From Halorussus salilacus (GTDB taxonomy: Archaea > Halobacteriota > Halobacteria > Halobacteriales > Haladaptataceae), in contig NZ_CP099993.1 in assembly GCF_024138125.1 (NCBI RefSeq), positions 868,001-932,000 on the forward strand: DNA of 64,000 bases, in the 5' to 3' direction. A program made the position numbers and the translations under genes. This document shows positions 60,592 to 64,000 of the stretch, in pieces. How positions within the stretch are numbered: position 1 is the stretch's first letter; each line of letters opens with the position of its first letter. The notes under the pieces are model-generated. The model saw nothing but the letters and a program-made list of their open reading frames with translations. It was not told the DNA's origin and ran no database searches.

Positions 60592-61191
60592 GTGACAGCG
60601 AATACCAAGCCCGAGAACGAAGCCTTTTCGCCGGGCGACCCGAATCGGGAGCCGATGACCGCGAGCGAGACCGACGAGGGCGAGAGTCCGCCGGAGGGCG
60701 CGAGAGGGACGGGACCGCGGGCCGACGACGACCTCCCCGCGCTCCGGACGACCGCCGACTACCAGTTCGGGGCGGGCGCGGGGGGCGCGCTGTTCCCCGA
60801 GGGCGACGACCTGCGGGTCGAACGCTCCTCGTCGGGGCGACCACAGCAGGTCATCGCCGAGGACGGCCGCCTCGTCACCTACGGCACCGACGGCCGATTC
60901 ACCCTCGGTCTGGCGGGCGGGCGGCGACTCCTCGACGCCCTCGACGCGCCCGCTGGCCGGGTCGTGGTCGGCGACGAGAGCGAACCGTTCGTCCGCGAGG
61001 GCAAGAACGTCTTCGCCAAGTTCGTCGCCGCGGTCGGACCCGAGGTCCGACCCGGCGACGAACTCGCGGTGGTCCACGAGGACGGCCGCCTGCTGGCGGT
61101 CGGCCGGGCGGAGCTGTCGGCCGACGCCATGCGCGACTTCGACACCGGGATGGCCGTGATGGTCCGCGAGGGCGCGGGCGACGCCGAGTAG
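60592..61191 (+). CDS. PUA-domain protein (tRNA-modification-like)
   Basis: The 199-residue protein has a disordered N terminus (about 1-45) and a core starting [24 protein letters not shown] domain is at the C terminus (about 110-190; [38 protein letters not shown]). PUA domains bind RNA and occur in tRNA-guanine transglycosylase or pseudouridine synthase systems. I take GTG 60592, 25-30 bases past the AT-rich TTAATGATTAAACATT; ATG 60655 is an alternative that drops the low-complexity start. Confidence 0.75.
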   Translation: MTANTKPENEAFSPGDPNREPMTASETDEGESPPEGARGTGPRADDDLPALRTTADYQFGAGAGGALFPEGDDLRVERSSSGRPQQVIAEDGRLVTYGTDGRFTLGLAGGRRLLDALDAPAGRVVVGDESEPFVREGKNVFAKFVAAVGPEVRPGDELAVVHEDGRLLAVGRAELSADAMRDFDTGMAVMVREGAGDAE

Positions 61192-61364
61192 GGTTTGCGC
61201 CGACTGAACAATCCACGGGAAACGGCAGACTGACTTTTCGTCACGGGCGGGGGCTTTCAAGAATTGATTCGCGGTATCGCGGTCGGTCGTTCACCCCGAG
61301 CAGACACACCGACTCCCCACGCTCGTCCAACACGCTTATCCGCTCTGGTTCCGACGCTTCGAGT

Positions 61365-61754
61365 ATGTTCGGAGGAGGCGGCGGGGGTCTCGACCCTCGT
61401 AAGATGAAGCAGATGATGAAGCAGATGGGCATCGACGTGGACGAACTCGACGCCGAGGAGGTCATCATCCGCAAGAGCGACGGCGAGGAACTGGTGTTCG
61501 ACGACCCCGACATCACCGTGATGGACGCCCGGGGCCAGGAGACCTATCAGGTCGTCGGCGAACCCGAGACCCGCGACTCGACCGCTGGCGCGGTCGAGTC
61601 GGGCGACGCCGAGGGCGGCGACGCCGGGGCCGACATCCCCGACTCGGACGTCGAGATCGTGGCGGGCCGGACCGGCGCGAGTGAGGACGAAGCCCGCGAG
61701 GCGCTCGAAGCGACCGACGGCGACCTCGCAGCCGCGGTCGAGCGTCTAGAGTGA
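61365..61754 (+). CDS. nac: Nascent polypeptide-associated complex protein
   Basis: The 129-residue protein begins [20 protein letters not shown] and has the NAC core (about 30-65; [20 protein letters not shown]) and a C-terminal UBA domain (about 95-129; [20 protein letters not shown]). An acidic linker separates them. Archaeal NAC binds nascent chains at the ribosome. Its stop overlaps the start of the methyltransferase gene (GTGA), a pairing often seen in archaea. Confidence 0.95.
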   Translation: MFGGGGGGLDPRKMKQMMKQMGIDVDELDAEEVIIRKSDGEELVFDDPDITVMDARGQETYQVVGEPETRDSTAGAVESGDAEGGDAGADIPDSDVEIVAGRTGASEDEAREALEATDGDLAAAVERLE

Positions 61755-62473
61755 CGGTCCTGCTGGTCCACGGCGACCGGGAGTACCTGCGCGAACCCGG
61801 CGAGGAGCTCCAGACCGACCTCGGGGTGCTGGAGGTCCCCGAGGACGTGGAACCCGGGACCACGCTGGAGACCCATCTGGGCGAGCCGTTCGAGGTGCGC
61901 GCGCTCCGCGGGCCCGACCTGTTCAACCACTTCGAGCGCACCGGCGCGCCGATGATGCCCCGCGACGTGGGCCTCATCGCGGGCCACACCGGGGTCGCGG
62001 GCGGCGACCGAGTGCTCGACGCCGGGACCGGAACCGGCGTGCTGTCGGCGTACCTCGGTCGGATGGGCGCGGCGGTGACGACGTTCGAGCGCGACCCCGA
62101 GTTCGCCGAGGTGGCCCGCTCGAACATGGAACTGGCCGAGGTGGCCGACCGAGTCGACGTGCGAGTCGGCGACGTGACCGGGCAAGTGGACGACCTCGGC
62201 CGGTTCGACGTGGTGACCCTCGACACCGAGGACGCGCCCGAGGTCGTCGCGCGCGCCCCCGACCTGCTGGTCCGGGGCGGCTTCGTCGCGGTGTACTCGC
62301 CGTTCGTCGAGGCCACCCGCGAGGTGGTCGAGTCGGCCCGCGAGGCGGGGCTCGCCGGAATCGAGACGCTCGAAACCATCCAGCGCGAGATGGACTTCGA
62401 CGAGCGGGGGTCGCGGCCCTCGACCGCGGGCGTGGGTCACACCGGCTACCTGACCTTCGCGCGGCGGCCGTAG
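61751..62473 (+). CDS. trmI: tRNA (adenine-N1)-methyltransferase TrmI-like
   Basis: The 240-residue protein starts at GTG 61751. An N-terminal beta-domain (about 1-75; [15 protein letters not shown]) leads to an SAM-binding domain with [15 protein letters not shown] (about 88-102), [11 protein letters not shown] and [12 protein letters not shown]. Members methylate A57/A58 of tRNA. It overlaps nac. A hairpin spans its stop. Confidence 0.9.
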   Translation: MTVLLVHGDREYLREPGEELQTDLGVLEVPEDVEPGTTLETHLGEPFEVRALRGPDLFNHFERTGAPMMPRDVGLIAGHTGVAGGDRVLDAGTGTGVLSAYLGRMGAAVTTFERDPEFAEVARSNMELAEVADRVDVRVGDVTGQVDDLGRFDVVTLDTEDAPEVVARAPDLLVRGGFVAVYSPFVEATREVVESAREAGLAGIETLETIQREMDFDERGSRPSTAGVGHTGYLTFARRP

Positions 62474-62536
62474 GACCGCCGCGCGAATCCCGGCCCGGTC
62501 CCGCGCTCAATCGTGGCCCGGTCCCGCGCTCAATCG
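62456..62536. repeat. Stop-codon hairpin followed by a 23-base tandem duplication
   Basis: TTCGCGCGGCGG (62456-62467) and CCGCCGCGCGAA (62476-62487) form a hairpin across the trmI stop. Directly after it GGCCCGGTCCCGCGCTCAAT plus CG occurs twice (62492-62536), with a period of 23. The hairpin is probably the terminator. The pattern resembles the arrays at 42333 and 47160. Confidence 0.7.
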
Positions 62537-62640
62537 CGGCTTGTTCTCGCGTAGGCATCGACCCACCCTCGCCGACCCGCCTCGCCCCCTGAATAAGCCG
62601 GACCATAACAAAGGGTCGCTCGCGCGTCCGAGCGACCACG

Positions 62641-63447
62641 ATGACGACGACACGAATGCGGGTCGCGCTACTGGTACGTGGGTCCGACGTTCCGGCGTGG
62701 CAGGCCCGGGCGGTCGAGCGGATGCTGGCCCGGACCGACGCGGAGGTGAGCCACGTCGTGATGAACGACGACGGGCGCGGTATCGGCCACCGTGGCGCGG
62801 ACGACTTCCTCGACCGGATTCGCGAGAACCCTCTCTGGACGCCCGTCGGCGCGGCCCTCCGGCTGGCGGGGCTCCCGGAGTACTTCCAGCCCCGACCGGT
62901 CGGGTCCATCGAGGGACTGGGCGACCCCGAGGTGGTCCGGTGTAGGCCCGAACCCGCCCCCGACTTCGGCAACGTCCTGCCCGAGGAGGGCGTGGCGGCG
63001 CTCGAAGCGGCCGACGTCGCGGTCCGGTTCGCGTTCGGCGTCCTCAAGGGCGAGGCCCTCGACGCGCCCGACCACGGCGTCCTCAGCTTCCACCACGGCG
63101 ACCTCCGGGAGTACCGCGGCCAGCCCTGCGGGTTCTGGGAGTTCCTCGACGGCGAGGACACCGCGGGCGTGACCCTCCAGCGCCTCTCGGAGACCCTCGA
63201 CGGCGGCGAGATCGTGGCCTACGAACCGGTGGACATCGCCGACGCCCGGACGTGGCCGACCGTCAGGCGGCGGCTGTTCGCCGCTTCGGAGGACCTGCTC
63301 GCGCGCGGAGTCGAGAACGTCGCCCGCGGGGTCGACCCCTGCTCGCCCGACGAACTCGGCGACCTCTACTCGATTCCGGAGGGCGAGGACGTGCTGAAGT
63401 ACGTCCTGAAGGAGGGGAAGGGGCGGGTGCGGAAGGTGGTGGGGTGA
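62641..63447 (+). CDS. Formyltransferase-family protein
   Basis: The 268-residue protein has the formyltransferase fold with DHGVLSFHHGDLREYRGQPCGFWEFLDGED (core: LSFHHGDLREYRGQP; Asn of the N-H-D triad is replaced by His-His-x-Asp context) and TAGVTLQRLSETLDGGEIV, where Asp aligns with the catalytic acid. It resembles methionyl-tRNA or sugar formyltransferases. Initiator formylation does not occur in archaea, so a sugar nucleotide or other amine is the likelier substrate. ATG 62641. Confidence 0.77.
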   Translation: MTTTRMRVALLVRGSDVPAWQARAVERMLARTDAEVSHVVMNDDGRGIGHRGADDFLDRIRENPLWTPVGAALRLAGLPEYFQPRPVGSIEGLGDPEVVRCRPEPAPDFGNVLPEEGVAALEAADVAVRFAFGVLKGEALDAPDHGVLSFHHGDLREYRGQPCGFWEFLDGEDTAGVTLQRLSETLDGGEIVAYEPVDIADARTWPTVRRRLFAASEDLLARGVENVARGVDPCSPDELGDLYSIPEGEDVLKYVLKEGKGRVRKVVG

Positions 63448-63520
63448 GCAGACGGTGTCGTTGGGTTGGGGTCGCGGTGCTGTGCTGATGCGGTCGCGCA
63501 CCAGCAATCGCTACGTGGCC

Positions 63521-63554
63521 GCGCCGCGAACTCGCGACTGCGAGTTCGCGGCGC
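63521..63554. terminator. 15-base-arm hairpin
   Basis: GCGCCGCGAACTCGC (63521-63535) and its exact complement (63540-63554) have a four-base loop. It lies about 75 bases after the formyltransferase stop, between convergent genes. Confidence 0.5.
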
Positions 63555-63611
63555 GAGCATCCCCTTTCTAGTCGGGGATTCTTTCGAACCGCACGTAGAG
63601 AGACTGCGCCA

Positions 63612-63642
63612 GCAGAGCAGACCGCTCCGCGGTCTGCTCTGC
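63612..63642. terminator. 14-base-arm hairpin after the TFS gene
   Basis: GCAGAGCAGACCGC (63612-63625) and its exact complement (63629-63642) flank TCC. It lies 30 bases beyond the TFS stop on the reverse strand, with a run of A/T nearby (GAAGAAAAAAGG). Confidence 0.55.
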
Positions 63643-63671
63643 GCGCACCCGAAGAAGAAAAAAGGTGGACC

Positions 63672-63986
63672 CTAGTTGTCGTCTTCGCGCCACTTGTGCT
63701 CGCACTCGGTACAGATGAAGAATCGCGTCTCGCTCTCGTCGGCCGCCCGAATCTGTTGCATGTACCACCGGGCGCGGTCGTTGCCACACTCCGGACAGCG
63801 AGCGTCGGTCGTCGGGAGCGCGCTGTTCTCCTCGTCGCCGGTCTCGATGACCTCGCTGACCTCCTGGTCTTCGGTCACGACGTAGTCGGCGTCGGGGTCC
63901 TTCGGGGTCTTGTGGCCGCAACTGCCACAGACCCAGAGTTCGTCCTCGGCTTTCATCATCGAACCGCACTCGTCACAGAACTCCAT
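63672..63986 (-). CDS. tfs: Transcription factor S
   Basis: The 104-residue protein from ATG 63986 has an N-terminal zinc ribbon (MEFCDECGSMM, CGSCG) and a C-terminal ribbon (CPECGNDRARWYMQQIRAAD, CTECEHKW) with the acidic DE tip (ADESET) that stimulates transcript cleavage. It is the archaeal homologue of TFIIS/Rpb9, which rescues backtracked RNA polymerase. A GTG at 63995 would add three residues. The 5' region beyond the window is unseen. Confidence 0.95.
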   Translation of the reverse strand: MEFCDECGSMMKAEDELWVCGSCGHKTPKDPDADYVVTEDQEVSEVIETGDEENSALPTTDARCPECGNDRARWYMQQIRAADESETRFFICTECEHKWREDDN

Positions 63987-64000
63987 CGTTGGCACGTCGT

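Overview
This window comes from the chromosome of a halophilic archaeon (class Halobacteria). The DNA is very GC-rich with strong G/C third positions. The proteins are acidic, and many secreted ones carry a twin-arginine signal followed by a lipobox. Promoters show AT-rich TATA boxes about 25-30 bases before start codons (leaderless style). Typical archaeal or haloarchaeal markers are glycerol-1-phosphate dehydrogenase, transcription factor S, an archaeal NAC, the PyrE-like regulator GfcR and the FolC-FolP fusion. The genus cannot be fixed from the sequence alone. No rRNA, tRNA or CRISPR array was seen.

Layout. 1-5 kb: a partial flavin reductase, a rhodanese/metallo-beta-lactamase sulfur enzyme, a ferritin-like protein, a tightly overlapping SCO1-TlpA-CcdA thiol/copper operon, and msrA. 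5-13.1 kb: a sugar-acid region with gluconate-type dehydratase, KD(P)G aldolase, glucose dehydrogenase and gfcR, i.e. most of the semi-phosphorylative Entner-Doudoroff route plus its regulator. The three promoters share a TTACTC-N6-GAGTAA-type palindrome. 13.1-18.7 kb: glutaredoxin, a PAPS-reductase-like protein flanked by two copies of a repeat, small membrane proteins, an aldo/keto reductase and a Bat-type regulator. 18.7-26.6 kb: a 3-hydroxybutyrate-dehydrogenase-like SDR divergent from a complete LIV-type ABC transporter that ends in a FabH-like synthase. The divergent promoters carry matched operator-like sites. 26.7-39.7 kb: an MFS transporter, glutamate synthase, a GNAT fusion, a solitary cytosine methylase, an epimerase, egsA, a DoxX protein, a VapBC-type pair and a Nudix hydrolase. 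39.85-40.46 kb: a non-autonomous IS200/IS605-family element. 40.5-52.4 kb: an S9 peptidase, a glycosyltransferase, folCP, purNH and purB, and small membrane proteins. 52.5-58.3 kb: a complete succinylase-type lysine operon dapA-dapB-dapD-lysA-dapF-dapE, with a one-base frameshift in dapB. 58.5-64 kb: a phosphoesterase, a NYN protein, a PUA protein, NAC-trmI, a formyltransferase homologue and transcription factor S.

The intergenic DNA is unusual. Many genes end in long perfect GC hairpins. Several loci carry 21-23-base tandem duplications next to a stop codon or such a hairpin. A 29-base nested repeat of CAGTAC units lies near the left edge.

The most interesting signals are the shared sugar-acid operator, which also covers a MoaD-like gene lacking the terminal Gly-Gly, and the twin sites that link an SDR to an ABC transporter. 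Next come the ATT start of livM, the dapB frameshift, the TnpB-less IS605-type element and the repeat-plus-palindrome cassettes.
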